A DNA stretch of 21,815 nucleotides from JAAYCB01 sp012744395 (GCA_028703175.1 JAQVNJ010000105.1:1-21815); one strand, 5' to 3'; counted from the stretch's first letter, positions 1 through 8,247 are shown. The notes: generated by a model from the letters alone, not told the origin. Program-made: numbers and translations.

Positions 1-2969
1 GGCGAAACGAACCACACAAGCGCCAGGGCGATCATCGGCCAGGCGGCCGGGCCGTGCACCAGCCAGGCGGCCGCCGCCAGCGCCGCGCCGGTTGCCGAGG
101 CCGTCCACATCGTGGCGCAGGTGGCCGCGAAGCCCGACCGCGCCGCCCGCTCCGCGGCCGCCGCGGTGCGCCATTGGAGCAACCGCTTGTGGCTGAAGCC
201 GAGGCGCCAAGACACGCGAGCGATCGCATCCAGTTGGACCGCCGCCTGGTGGGGCAGGAACGCGAGCTCCATCGCGGTGACCATCCAGGCCAATCGCTCG
301 CTGCCGGCAACGCGCGCGGCGTGGCCGCGCCACGCCGTATTGCGGTCCTTGTTGAGCACGGCGCCCGCCAAACGCACCGCATCGGGAGCGAGGAAGAGAG
401 CCAAGAGGGCGGCGAGCCAGGCGCCGACGGCGCCGCTGGGCATCGCCAGGGCAAAGGCGAATGCGGCCAGCCAGGCCGGCGGCAGCACGCTCCGCCGCAG
501 CGTGTCGAAGAGCAGCCAGCGCGCCGCGGCGTTGAGCGGGTTGCGCCGAGCCCGCCCGTCGGGCCCCGGTACCGAGGGGAGAATCCACCGCGCCGCTTGC
601 CAGTCGCCGCGCGTCCAGCGATGGCGGCGCTCGGCGGCGGCCAGATAGCGCGTCGGCGTCTCCTCAATCAGCTCCACGTCGCCCACGAAACCGCACCGCG
701 CATGGCAGCCCTCGACCAGGTCGTGGCTGAGAATCCGATTGGGTGGAAAGCGGTTCCCGGCCGCCGCTGAAAACGCGCGCACCTCGTAGATGCCCTTGCC
801 AACGTATTGCCCCTCTCCAAACAGGTCGTGGTAGATGTTGGAGACCTCGCGCGTGTAGGGATCGAGCCCGACATCGCCCGCAAAACACGCGGCAAACGGC
901 GACCGCTGCGCCGAGGGCAGGCTGACCGCCAGCCGCGGCTGGAGCACGCCATGCCCGCGGATAACGCAGCCGGTGTCCGGGTCGACCTCCGGGCGGTTGA
1001 GCGGATGAGCCATCGTGCCCACGAGTTTCCAGCCCGACTCGGGGGGCAATTGCGTGTCGCTGTCGAGCGTGATCACGTAGCGGAGGCTGCGCAAGTCCTC
1101 AAGGTCCGCCTCGACAACGCTGAATGCCGATGCGTCGCCGCCGAGCAGAAGCTGATTGAACGCTTCCAGCTTGCCGCGCTTGCGCTCCTCCCCCATCCAG
1201 ACCCCCTCGCCGGCGTTCCAGACCCGCGGCCGGTGCAGCCAGAAGAACCGCGGCGGCCCCGGCTCGGCATACTGCCGGTTGAGACGGCGGATGCCGCGCC
1301 GGGCGCGCTCGAGCAGCGGCGCGTCGTCAACATGATGCTCCGCGTCGGCGTCGACAAAGTCGGTGAGCAGGCCGAACCGCAGGTTCCGCACCCGATTGGC
1401 CAGGGAGTGGCGCTCCAGCGATTCCAGCAGGCCATCGACCTGTTCGAGCGAGGCGAGCAGCGTGGGGACGACGACTCCGCTGCGGTGCGCGTCGGGAATC
1501 CCCTCGCTGAAGTCCATCCGCCCGAGGATTCTCGGGGGCACGCCGCGGGCAACCATCCAGTGCCAGATCGAAACGGCCGTCCGCGAGGCCGCCAGCACCA
1601 GGACGCCGACCATGGCCCACAGCGCGGCGTCCGGGGCGGAGGATTCCGCGGCCAGCAGGCGGACGACCGGCGCGCTGGCCAGGGCCAGCAGCGAGAGCAT
1701 GCCGCCAAGATAGAGCCAGAACGCGGCGCGGCCCGGCCCCGCCAGCAGGCCCGCGCAGAACCGCCCCCCGCAGCCGATCCGGCGCGCCAACTCGCCGCGC
1801 CCGCGATCGACAAGAAAATACCCCACATGCGATTCGTGCTCCGGGCAGCCCGGGTCCCGCCGCCGAGCCTCCGCCAGCTGGATCGCGGCTGCGGCCACCG
1901 ATTCTTCCGGGCGGCGCCCGCGGCGCGCCAGCTCTTCGACCGCGTGGCGGTAACGGTCCTTGGTGTAGAAATCCAGCGCCGCGTAGACGCCGGCCGGATC
2001 CTGCCGCAGGGCGGCCTCGGTGACGCTCAGCTCGGCGACGAACTGCCGCCAGTCGATGGCGCCCAGCTCCCGCAAGCTGGTCACGCTGTTGGCGATCGAT
2101 ATCTGGTCGGCGGCCTGCGCCTGGCTCTCGGCCTGCTGGACCGCCTCCAGGCTCTGGCCCGTCTCCGCCAGCATCTGCTCGATCCATTGAATCGCCAGCC
2201 CGATCACGGGGTGCGCCCCTTCGAGATTCACGGCCAACTCGGAGACGAAGGGCGTGGCCAGGGGCGGCTCGGCGCGAACGAAGTCGGCCAGCTTCTCCAT
2301 CATCAGTCGCGGCTCGTCGCGCGCCGCGTCGGTCAGCCGCCCCGCCCACTCGATCGCCAGATCGCGATGCCGGCTCCGCCAGGCGATCCGGTAAGCGACG
2401 CGCCGCAGGTTCTCGATCAGTGTCAGCCGCAGCATGATCGGAATCGCCCACAGCTCGCCGAGCCGCAACGGCGCTTGCGACTGGTAGGCCCGCACGAGGG
2501 CCGTGAGGTTGCCGGCGTCCACCACCCCATCGCTGTGCGACACCAGTTCGGCCGCCAGATCGTAGACCCGCGGCACCCCGCGGATCGCGCCGCGGCGGAC
2601 CGTCGGCAGATCGACGCTGTACCCCCGCGGCAGGTGACTGCGGGCAAGCTCGATCTGCTCTTCGATCAGGTAGCAGTTCTCCAGCAGCCACTGCCCGGCC
2701 GGCGTGGCCGCCTTGCCCGCGCCGACCGCGGCATCCACCACCGCGTAGGCGTCTCGGATCACCCGCTCGTTCTCCGCCAGCCGCCGCAACAGCCGCTCGC
2801 GGCCGCGCCGGGCCTCCAACTCGTGCTCGCCGGCCAGCAGCCTGCCATGCTTCTCCAACTCGACGGTGCTCAGCAGTTCCGCCCGCAGCGGCGGCTCCCC
2901 CTCGTCGAACCGCGGACTGGCGTGTATGCCCAACCACCCGCGCAGCGGATCAACCGTCTCAAGAACCAA
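1..2969 (-). CDS. ndvB: Cyclic beta-1,2-glucan synthase-like protein (NdvB/ChvB family), 3' part missing at window edge
   Basis: Large membrane glycosyltransferase (GT84-type) that in known relatives makes cyclic beta-1,2-glucan from UDP-glucose. The frame is open from position 2969 to base 1 (about 989 codons), so the C-terminal GH94-like half expected in this family lies outside the window. Visible in order: an N-terminal helical region with the family words ENCYLIEEQIELA, LPRGYS, GELWAIPIMLRLTLIENLRR and ALDFYTKDRYRHAVEELA; two membrane segments; a GT-A core with LLTDFVDADAEHH (about 533-545), YVITLDSDTQLP (DSD at 636-638) and RRHRWTRGDWQ (781-791); then more membrane segments to the edge. 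The start is uncertain. This frame has TTG at 2969 right after an in-frame TGA and no ATG nearby. An ATG at 2977, after a GAGCGAGG stretch, opens another frame reading MSDWFLRRLIR, so a one-base indel near the start is possible. Family assignment is secure from the motifs; substrate is inferred. Confidence 0.88.
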   Translation of the reverse strand, partial: MVLETVDPLRGWLGIHASPRFDEGEPPLRAELLSTVELEKHGRLLAGEHELEARRGRERLLRRLAENERVIRDAYAVVDAAVGAGKAATPAGQWLLENCYLIEEQIELARSHLPRGYSVDLPTVRRGAIRGVPRVYDLAAELVSHSDGVVDAGNLTALVRAYQSQAPLRLGELWAIPIMLRLTLIENLRRVAYRIAWRSRHRDLAIEWAGRLTDAARDEPRLMMEKLADFVRAEPPLATPFVSELAVNLEGAHPVIGLAIQWIEQMLAETGQSLEAVQQAESQAQAADQISIANSVTSLRELGAIDWRQFVAELSVTEAALRQDPAGVYAALDFYTKDRYRHAVEELARRGRRPEESVAAAAIQLAEARRRDPGCPEHESHVGYFLVDRGRGELARRIGCGGRFCAGLLAGPGRAAFWLYLGGMLSLLALASAPVVRLLAAESSAPDAALWAMVGVLVLAASRTAVSIWHWMVARGVPPRILGRMDFSEGIPDAHRSGVVVPTLLASLEQVDGLLESLERHSLANRVRNLRFGLLTDFVDADAEHHVDDAPLLERARRGIRRLNRQYAEPGPPRFFWLHRPRVWNAGEGVWMGEERKRGKLEAFNQLLLGGDASAFSVVEADLEDLRSLRYVITLDSDTQLPPESGWKLVGTMAHPLNRPEVDPDTGCVIRGHGVLQPRLAVSLPSAQRSPFAACFAGDVGLDPYTREVSNIYHDLFGEGQYVGKGIYEVRAFSAAAGNRFPPNRILSHDLVEGCHARCGFVGDVELIEETPTRYLAAAERRHRWTRGDWQAARWILPSVPGPDGRARRNPLNAAARWLLFDTLRRSVLPPAWLAAFAFALAMPSGAVGAWLAALLALFLAPDAVRLAGAVLNKDRNTAWRGHAARVAGSERLAWMVTAMELAFLPHQAAVQLDAIARVSWRLGFSHKRLLQWRTAAAAERAARSGFAATCATMWTASATGAALAAAAWLVHGPAAWPMIALALVWFVS

Positions 2970-2977
2970 TCACTCAT

Positions 2978-3422
2978 ACCTCGCTCAAAGGGGAGCTTGC
3001 GGAGAAAACCGCCCGGGGCCCTGCTCGTCGTTTGCGACGCTTGCCGAACGGTAAAGGCCCAGCGTGTAGGAAGATCGCCGATCAGAATATCCAGCGCGCT
3101 GGAAGGCGGGCGTTGCCGCCATTATAGCCTAATCCAGAAGACAATGTAAGTAAGCGGCGGCGGGTGATGGACAGTGTGGACTATCTTACAACTAGACCGA
3201 TGCAGGTGACAGGGACACACTTGGTGGCTTGTTGCCAAGCCTGGCGGACCTGCCCAAACGGGGTGCCGCGCACTAGCCCCAAATTGCCCCTCTCGTGGAA
3301 CGCAATTCACGCCCTTGACGGACCCCGCCGCAGCGAGCCTGTCCGAGCGGCGCCCGAACAACGGCAGAGGATCGTGAACGAGTCGTGCGGAGCGGGTTTG
3401 GCGGACCACTCCGGCGGGGAGC
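2978..3422. other. Intergenic region between glucan synthase and sulfatase
   Basis: About 445 bases with no convincing gene. It holds the promoter at 3121-3149 and the leader of the glucan synthase gene. Short frames here have no recognisable domain. The stretch near 3205-3245 has small imperfect palindromes (CTTGG/CCAAG) but nothing I can name. No clear terminator with a T tract is seen after the sulfatase stop. Confidence 0.5.
3121..3149 (-). promoter_or_regulatory. Sigma-70-type promoter for the glucan synthase gene
   Basis: On the minus strand a perfect TATAAT (3126-3121) sits exactly 17 bases after TTACAT (3149-3144). Transcription would start near 3113 and leave a leader of about 145 bases before the glucan synthase start. 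It is the best promoter-like match I found in the window. Confidence 0.55.
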
Positions 3423-4949
3423 CTACTGTGCGTCCAAGGGGTGGAACGGAAACGCCTCGCTCGGCCGGCGCGCGTGTTTCATGATCGCCGCCGCCTTCTG
3501 GACGATCTCCGGCCGGGCGTCCGCCAGGTCTTGCTGCTCGCCGATGTCGTTGTCCAGATTATAGAGTTCGATTCTCAGCGGAGTGCGATTGGCCTTCGCC
3601 AGCATGTTCTGGCGGACCGCCTTCCAGGGCCCCATCCGCACCGCCTGCTGGCCGCCGTAGGCGGGAAACTCCCAGTAGAGATACTCGTGTTGCTTCTGCT
3701 TCTCGGGCTGGCCGAGCAGCGTGGGCAGGAAGCTCAGCCCGTCGATCCCCTCCGGCGGAGCGGCGCCGGCCACCTCGGCCAGCGTCGGCAACACGTCGCA
3801 AAAGGCGGAAAGATGGTCCGTCGTCGTGCCGGGCTTGATCTTGCCGGGCCAGCGAGCGATCATCGGCACCCGGATTCCGCCTTCGTAGAGGCTGCCCTTC
3901 AGGCCGCGGAGCGGGCCGACGCTCTCGAAGAACTCGAAATCGACTTCCCGCTCCAGGTGCGTCGTGCCGTTGTCGCTGGAAAACATCACCAGCGTGTTGT
4001 CATCCAGGCCAAGCGCCTTGAGCTGGTCCATAATCCGCCCGAAATCCTTGTCCAATCGGCTGATCATCGCCGCATAGGCCGCCCGGGGCGTCTGGTGCGG
4101 GGTGTAACCGCCGCCGGCGCGCGTAAACGGCGTCTCGTCCCATTGGCCCAGGTAGGGTTTCAATTCCTCGTCGGGCACTTGCAGGGCCACGTGCGGGATC
4201 GTCGAGGGGAAATAGAGGAACAGCGGCCGATCCTTGTTCCGTCGAATGAATCGCAGAGCCTCGTCGATCATCCGGTCGGGCGAATAGTCCTTGCCCTTGA
4301 ACGGGGCATAGCTGGCCGGATCATTCGGATCCGCCCCTGGCGCCAAGCCCGCATGGCCCGGTATCGGCGGATCGTTGGCCAAGACAACCTTCTCGCCGTT
4401 CCGCCAGAGCAACGCCGGATAATAGGTGTGGGCGTGGGCCTGGCAGTTGTAGCCGAAGAACAGGTCAAAACCCTGGCGGTTCGGATCGCCGCTGGTGCCG
4501 AACTGGCCGAGCCCCCATTTGCCGATCGCCGCCGTGGCGTAGCCTTTCTGCTTGAGCACCTCGGCGATCGTCACTTCCGCCTCCGGGATCGGTTCCTGGC
4601 CGGGGAACTGGCTGCCATAGCGCGCCAGCACTTCGGCGGGAAGCTTCGCCCGGCGGTTGTTGCGGACATGGGCGTGGCCGGCGTGTTTCCCGGTCATCAG
4701 GACGCAGCGCGACGGGGCGCAGACCGCGTTGCCGCTGTAGTGCTGGGTGAACCGGATTCCCTCGCGCGCAAGCCGGTCGAGATTGGGGGTGCGAATCTTC
4801 TTCTGCCCGTAGCAGCCCAATTCGGCATAGCCCAGATCGTCGGCCAGCACGTATACGATGTTCGGCGGACGGTTCGGCTCGGCCGCGTTGCCGGGCAGGG
4901 CGGGGCAACAGGAGACACAGAGACAGAAGAGCAACATCGATCGAAACAT
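3423..4949 (-). CDS. Secreted arylsulfatase, S1 (formylglycine) family
   Basis: Sulfatase of 508 residues that hydrolyses sulfate esters, probably on polysaccharides outside the cytoplasm. Residues 1-23 form a signal peptide (basic MFRS, hydrophobic LLFCLCV, then a polar GNAAEP end). The metal-binding Asp pair D37-D38 lies in VLADDLGYAELGCYG. The modification signature is C77-A-P-S-R81 followed by MTGKHAGH, so C77 should become formylglycine; this needs a maturase not encoded here. A second metal site FSSDNGTTH lies near 320-330, and the C-terminal part has the usual MGPWKAVRQN and LYNLDNDIGEQQDLA segments. Length and domain order are normal for the arylsulfatase A group. The ATG at 4949 is preceded by AGGAG seven bases upstream. 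It reads in the same direction as the glucan synthase but is 450 bases away and probably a separate unit. The substrate cannot be told from sequence. Confidence 0.95.
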   Translation of the reverse strand: MFRSMLLFCLCVSCCPALPGNAAEPNRPPNIVYVLADDLGYAELGCYGQKKIRTPNLDRLAREGIRFTQHYSGNAVCAPSRCVLMTGKHAGHAHVRNNRRAKLPAEVLARYGSQFPGQEPIPEAEVTIAEVLKQKGYATAAIGKWGLGQFGTSGDPNRQGFDLFFGYNCQAHAHTYYPALLWRNGEKVVLANDPPIPGHAGLAPGADPNDPASYAPFKGKDYSPDRMIDEALRFIRRNKDRPLFLYFPSTIPHVALQVPDEELKPYLGQWDETPFTRAGGGYTPHQTPRAAYAAMISRLDKDFGRIMDQLKALGLDDNTLVMFSSDNGTTHLEREVDFEFFESVGPLRGLKGSLYEGGIRVPMIARWPGKIKPGTTTDHLSAFCDVLPTLAEVAGAAPPEGIDGLSFLPTLLGQPEKQKQHEYLYWEFPAYGGQQAVRMGPWKAVRQNMLAKANRTPLRIELYNLDNDIGEQQDLADARPEIVQKAAAIMKHARRPSEAFPFHPLDAQ

Positions 4950-5505
4950 CGCGGGCTCCTGTTCAGAATCGGGGCCGATCGGATCGCCGGTTCGCCGCCA
5001 AACCTCCCCCTCCAGGGCCGATTCTAGGCGCCGGCCCGGCCGGCAACAAGCCGGCTCGACGCGGCCCGAGCCGTTTTCCGGCCAGCAGACCGGCAGACGG
5101 GGGCGGCCGTCCGCGAAGCATTTGGCCGGGCTGGCGACCGGGGAGCGGTGGCGCGCCGGCGGGGGAATGCCCGCCTTGCTCCGCCCGCCGACGACGGCCG
5201 CGCTGGAGACCGCGGATCCTTGGCGTCCCTCGGGCGAGGGCGGTCTCTGGTCTGGAATGCCCGTTCACTTTATATTGGCCACAGGGCGTTGGCAGGGCTT
5301 CTCGATATCTGGCGGTACGAGCCGCAAGCCTTCCGCGCACAGGTTACAGGACAGAGGAAGGAGGTCGAGGGCCAGATCTTGCGACCGCCGGCAGAAGAGT
5401 GCTGCGATCTTCGGGCAGCCCGCGGGCTGACGGCGGATTGTCGGCGATTGGCGGCTTCACTCCGGGCAGGAACCTGCTCCCGGCCCTCGGTTGCGATCGG
5501 CGCCG
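4950..5505. other. Divergent intergenic region between sulfatase and acetyltransferase
   Basis: 556 bases between divergently read genes; both promoters should lie here. I see the sulfatase ribosome binding site just above 4950, GC-rich short palindromes around 5030-5060 and an AT-rich patch, TTTATATTGG, at about 5269-5278. None is a convincing promoter. The long frames crossing this stretch on either strand have no domain content. Confidence 0.45.
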
Positions 5506-6462
5506 ATGCTGCATATCAGACCATTCTGCAACTTCGATCCACCGGCCGTGGCCGCCATCTGGCAGCGCTGCGCCGGCCAGCCGGGCCTCACCCAGCCGGT
5601 CTCCGTCGACCTCTTCGAGCGGCTTGTCTTCGGCAAGCTCTACTTTCCGGAGAGCGGATTCTTCCTGGCCTTCGACGGCGATCAACCGGTTGGGTTTGCC
5701 CATGCCGGTTTCGGCCCCCGCCGGGACCGCAAGTGGATTTCAACCGAGACCGGCATCGTCTGCATGCTGCTCGTCTGCCCGGACAGTCGCGAACCCGACA
5801 CGATCGCGCTGGACCTGTTGCGCCGCTGCGAGGAATTCCTGGCCGGCCGCGGGGCCTGCAGACTCCTCGGCGGATGCGCGCCCCCGGATGTGCCCTTCTA
5901 CGCGGGCCTCTACGGGGGCAGCATGCCGCCCGGCATCTTGGCGACCGACCGGTTCGCGTTGTCGGCGTTCGCCGCGGCGGGCTACGAGGGCAGCGACCGG
6001 ACGCTGATCTTTCGCCGCGGCCTGATGGATTTCCGCCCGCTGATCGACCGCCGCACGATGCAGATTCGCCGCACGATGCACTTCAACACGATTGTCGATC
6101 CGCCGCCGCGCGACTGGTGGGAGGCGGCGACGATCGGAGAGTTTGACCTGACGCGATTTGAGTTGGCGCCCCCCGAGGCGGAGCGCCCGGCGGCCAGCCT
6201 GACCGTTCGCGACATGGGACCGCCGGCGCCCGATTTGCCCGGCCCGGCAGCGGGAATTCTCGACCTGTTTGTCGACCCGGCTCTTCGCCGCCAGGGATTG
6301 GCCACTTTTCTTCTCGGCGAAGCCTTCAAGCAGTTGATGAACCAGGGCGTCGGCAGCGTCGAGGCGCATCTTTCGGCTTCCGATCGCGCCAGCGCCGCAC
6401 TCTGCAACAAACTGGGCCTCCGCCAGGCCGCCGAAGCCGTCCGCTTTCGAAAAGACGGGTAG
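5506..6462 (+). CDS. Tandem GNAT-fold N-acetyltransferase
   Basis: Acetyl-CoA-dependent acyltransferase of 318 residues with two GNAT-type halves. The first half (about 1-150) keeps the fold pattern (FFLAFDGDQPVGFAHAGFG, then IVCMLLVCPDSR) but lacks a clear acetyl-CoA P-loop. The second half (about 200-310) has the canonical ILDLFVDPALRRQGLATFLL segment with the Q/R-x-x-G-x-A signature and the later ASDRASAALCNKLGLR segment, so the catalytic CoA site is probably there. The layout resembles double-GNAT proteins such as mycothiol synthase, but nothing shows that substrate. I chose the ATG at 5506 (MLHIRPF) over the in-frame TTG at 5491 because homology-like sequence begins there; no strong ribosome binding site is visible. 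Its stop codon is embedded in the start of a repeat (6461). The gene converges on the amidase gene. Confidence 0.85.
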   Translation: MLHIRPFCNFDPPAVAAIWQRCAGQPGLTQPVSVDLFERLVFGKLYFPESGFFLAFDGDQPVGFAHAGFGPRRDRKWISTETGIVCMLLVCPDSREPDTIALDLLRRCEEFLAGRGACRLLGGCAPPDVPFYAGLYGGSMPPGILATDRFALSAFAAAGYEGSDRTLIFRRGLMDFRPLIDRRTMQIRRTMHFNTIVDPPPRDWWEAATIGEFDLTRFELAPPEAERPAASLTVRDMGPPAPDLPGPAAGILDLFVDPALRRQGLATFLLGEAFKQLMNQGVGSVEAHLSASDRASAALCNKLGLRQAAEAVRFRKDG

Positions 6463-6499
6463 CGAGCAGAAGTCAGCGAGCAGCGAGCAGAAGTCAGCG
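6461..6499. repeat. Two copies of an 18-base direct repeat
   Basis: An 18-base unit beginning AGCGAGCAG occurs at 6461-6478 and again, identical, at 6482-6499, a 21-base period. The first copy begins inside the TAG stop codon of the acetyltransferase. A related reiterated GCTGACG motif occurs near the other end of the block (about 6992-7005). Confidence 0.8.
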
Positions 6500-6997
6500 G
6501 TCAGAAGGTGTGAATCCATCAAGTGGGGCAACAAGGGTTATTTTTCGCCGACGACGTTTCACCACGGAGCCCTCCCGTCGCCGCGCAGCCCGACACGCAC
6601 CACGAAGGACTGCCACATCGGTTCGCGCGCCCGTGCAGCCCAATCAGGGTTGCCTTGCGCATTGTCCACATACCTTGGGCGGCGTGCGGACGCGGCTCCG
6701 GCGCCTTCGCTTAGACTCCGGTGCGCTGTTTAACACTTTTGGCGTACTGCGCTAAATGAGCTTGCGTGATTCCGGGAGGAATTCATGAGAGCGTGATAGC
6801 CGCGTGGCCTTGCCCCGCGGCGCGCCTGCGCTGCGGCACAACCCGTACGTAACGAAACGCGGGGCAAGCCCACGCGGCTATCTGAATAGCAGCCGCTTCT
6901 TCCACGAATCACGCAGGTCGATTTAGTCCACGCACGTCTTCACTAGAGTCCGTTTTCGATCCCGGTCGCGAAAGACTCACACCCTCTGACCGCTGAC
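6493..6997. repeat. 24-base inverted repeat pair bounding a non-coding block
   Basis: The 24 bases at 6493-6516 match the reverse complement of 6974-6997 at 22 of 24 positions (both differences are transitions). The arms are 457 bases apart and sit just outside the stop codons of two convergent genes. The interior has no recognisable gene. It could be a non-autonomous mobile element or an intergenic repeat family; no target-site duplication was identified. Confidence 0.65.
6795..6882. terminator. Large hairpin between convergent genes, possible bidirectional terminator
   Basis: The arms 6795-6819 and 6858-6882 (25 bases each) are complementary apart from one mismatch, with a 38-base loop. 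The stem is GC-rich (GATAGCCGCG at the open end). A further pair of 10-base arms, TGCGTGATTC at 6763-6772 and its complement at 6906-6915, surrounds it. The place between convergent genes suits transcription termination from both sides, but there is no clear T tract, so it may instead be a repetitive palindromic element. Confidence 0.6.
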
Positions 6998-7018
6998 GGC
7001 TGACGGCTAACCGCGCCC

Positions 7019-7912
7019 TCAGTCCAGGAATCGCCGCAGCAGCCCCTCGTAGGCGTCGATCCGCCGGTCGCGGAGGAACGGCCAGTGTGTGCGGACGGCG
7101 TCGATCTGGTCCAGGTCGCAGTCGACAAGCAGCGTTTCCTCGCCCGCGTGGCCGGCCAGCGCGCGAAGGTTGCCGTGCGGGTCCGCGGCAAACGACGCCC
7201 CCCAGAATTCCAGCCCGCCTTCCACGCCCGTCCGGTTGACCGCCGCCACGAACAGCCCGTTGGCGATCGCGTGGCTGCGGATCACCGTCTGCCAGGCGTC
7301 GTGCTGCGACGGGCCGAACTCGGCCTTTTCGCCGGGCAGCCAGCCGATTGCCGTCGGGTAGACGATGATCTGCGCCCCGGCCAAGGCGAACAGCCGCGCG
7401 GCCTCCGGGAACCACTGGTCCCAGCAGACGCCGACGGCGATCCGCCCCCGCTGGGTATCGAAGGCCGGAAATCCCAAGTCGCCCGGAGTGAAATAGAACT
7501 TCTCGTAGTAGAGCGGATCGTCGGGAATGTGCATCTTGCGGTAGATTCCCGCGGTCGTCCCGTCCACGTCGTAGACCGCGGCCGTGTTGTGATACAGCCC
7601 CGCCGCGCGGCGCTCGAACAGCGAGCCGATGACGACGACGGCGTGCCGGCGTGCCGCTTCGGCCAAGGCCCGGCTCGTGGGACCGGGGATCGGCTCGGCG
7701 TCGTCGAACCGGCGATGGTCCTCGGCCTGGCAAGGATACGGGCCGGCGAACAGTTCGGCCAGGCAGACGATGTCCGCGCCGGCCGCCGCCGCCGCGCCAA
7801 TCCGGTCGAGCGTCCTGGCCACGTTTTCGTCCTTCGTGGCCGCAGCGCGGCACTGGACCAGGGCAAGCTTGACTTTGCCCTCGCGGGGCTGACGGGCGGC
7901 ATCGGGGCTCAT
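7019..7912 (-). CDS. aguB: N-carbamoylputrescine amidase (nitrilase superfamily)
   Basis: Carbon-nitrogen hydrolase of 297 residues that in this subgroup converts N-carbamoylputrescine to putrescine, ammonia and CO2, the last step of the agmatine route to polyamines. The catalytic triad is visible as E53 (CLAELF), K126 (YRKMHIPDDP) and C163 (GVCWDQWFPE). The segment KMHIPDDPLYYEKFYFTPGD and the QWFPE loop are characteristic of AguB rather than of other nitrilases, and the length is normal. The ATG at 7912 gives a leader of about 13 residues before the conserved KLALVQ strand; a GTG at codon 14 is an alternative. No agmatine deiminase gene lies next to it in this window. It is read away from the isomerase gene and towards the acetyltransferase. 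Cytoplasmic; no signal peptide. Confidence 0.92.
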   Translation of the reverse strand: MSPDAARQPREGKVKLALVQCRAAATKDENVARTLDRIGAAAAAGADIVCLAELFAGPYPCQAEDHRRFDDAEPIPGPTSRALAEAARRHAVVVIGSLFERRAAGLYHNTAAVYDVDGTTAGIYRKMHIPDDPLYYEKFYFTPGDLGFPAFDTQRGRIAVGVCWDQWFPEAARLFALAGAQIIVYPTAIGWLPGEKAEFGPSQHDAWQTVIRSHAIANGLFVAAVNRTGVEGGLEFWGASFAADPHGNLRALAGHAGEETLLVDCDLDQIDAVRTHWPFLRDRRIDAYEGLLRRFLD

Positions 7913-8247
7913 GGCGGGTTCCCAGGGGCGAACAAAAACGCAGACAGCGGCAGCCAGCGGTGCATTCTAAAGGACATGGCACGATTTCGGGAGGGCACTC
8001 TGCGGCCGCGGCGTCCTGCCTCCGGCCGTGAAGTGTCGGGATTGAGTTTTTCGCCGCCAGAGCCGACAATGGACCGGCGGTGTCGCAACGCCGAGTCCGT
8101 GGAGCGAGAAGTCGCGCTGCTCGGGCGACAGGTCGGTCGTCGGCGAGGGCTTCCGTCGGTCTGATCGAACCCGTTGCTCCGCCGTTGCCGCGCCCCCCCT
8201 GTTTCAGCGGTCAAATCACGCCCCGCATCCAAGGAGCGCCCCAATCG
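7913..8247. other. Divergent intergenic region between amidase and isomerase
   Basis: 335 bases between divergently read genes. The plus-strand frame here is an open upstream extension of the isomerase gene, Arg/Ala-rich and without domain character, so I read it as non-coding. A possible promoter for the isomerase lies at 8042-8070. Confidence 0.5.
8042..8070 (+). promoter_or_regulatory. Possible sigma-70-type promoter for the GmhA-like gene
   Basis: TTGAGT (8042-8047) and GACAAT (8065-8070) are separated by 17 bases, each matching four of six consensus positions. Start of transcription would be near 8077, about 170 bases before the gene. Confidence 0.3.

Larger units (their letters stand above)
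6463..7018. other. Gene-free repeat-rich block between convergent genes
   Basis: 556 bases without a credible gene. It holds the 18-base direct repeats, the 24-base inverted repeat pair and the 25-base-stem hairpin, plus TTTCACCACGGAG at about 6557, a phrase I associate with intergenic repeats in several bacterial groups. AT content in 6730-6785 is higher than in the flanking genes. Confidence 0.6.

Noticed and set aside
1327..2937. 536-codon minus-strand frame within the glucan synthase gene
   Set aside because: It is a shifted frame of the same gene (Arg/Gly/Ala-rich). The true frame is open to base 1 and carries the motifs.
807..3149. 780-codon plus-strand frame opposite the glucan synthase
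   Set aside because: Composition is Arg/Pro/Gln-rich with no domain. The opposite strand encodes a continuous protein with glucan synthase motifs; the frame is a by-product of high GC.
3441..5027. 528-codon plus-strand frame opposite the sulfatase
   Set aside because: Antisense shadow of the sulfatase gene, which has clear catalytic motifs and a signal peptide.
6461..6499. Possible CRISPR array
   Set aside because: Only two 18-base units with a 3-base spacer; far too short and no cas genes.
6909..8069. 386-codon minus-strand frame over the amidase gene
   Set aside because: Shifted frame of aguB; the AguB frame has the complete catalytic triad.
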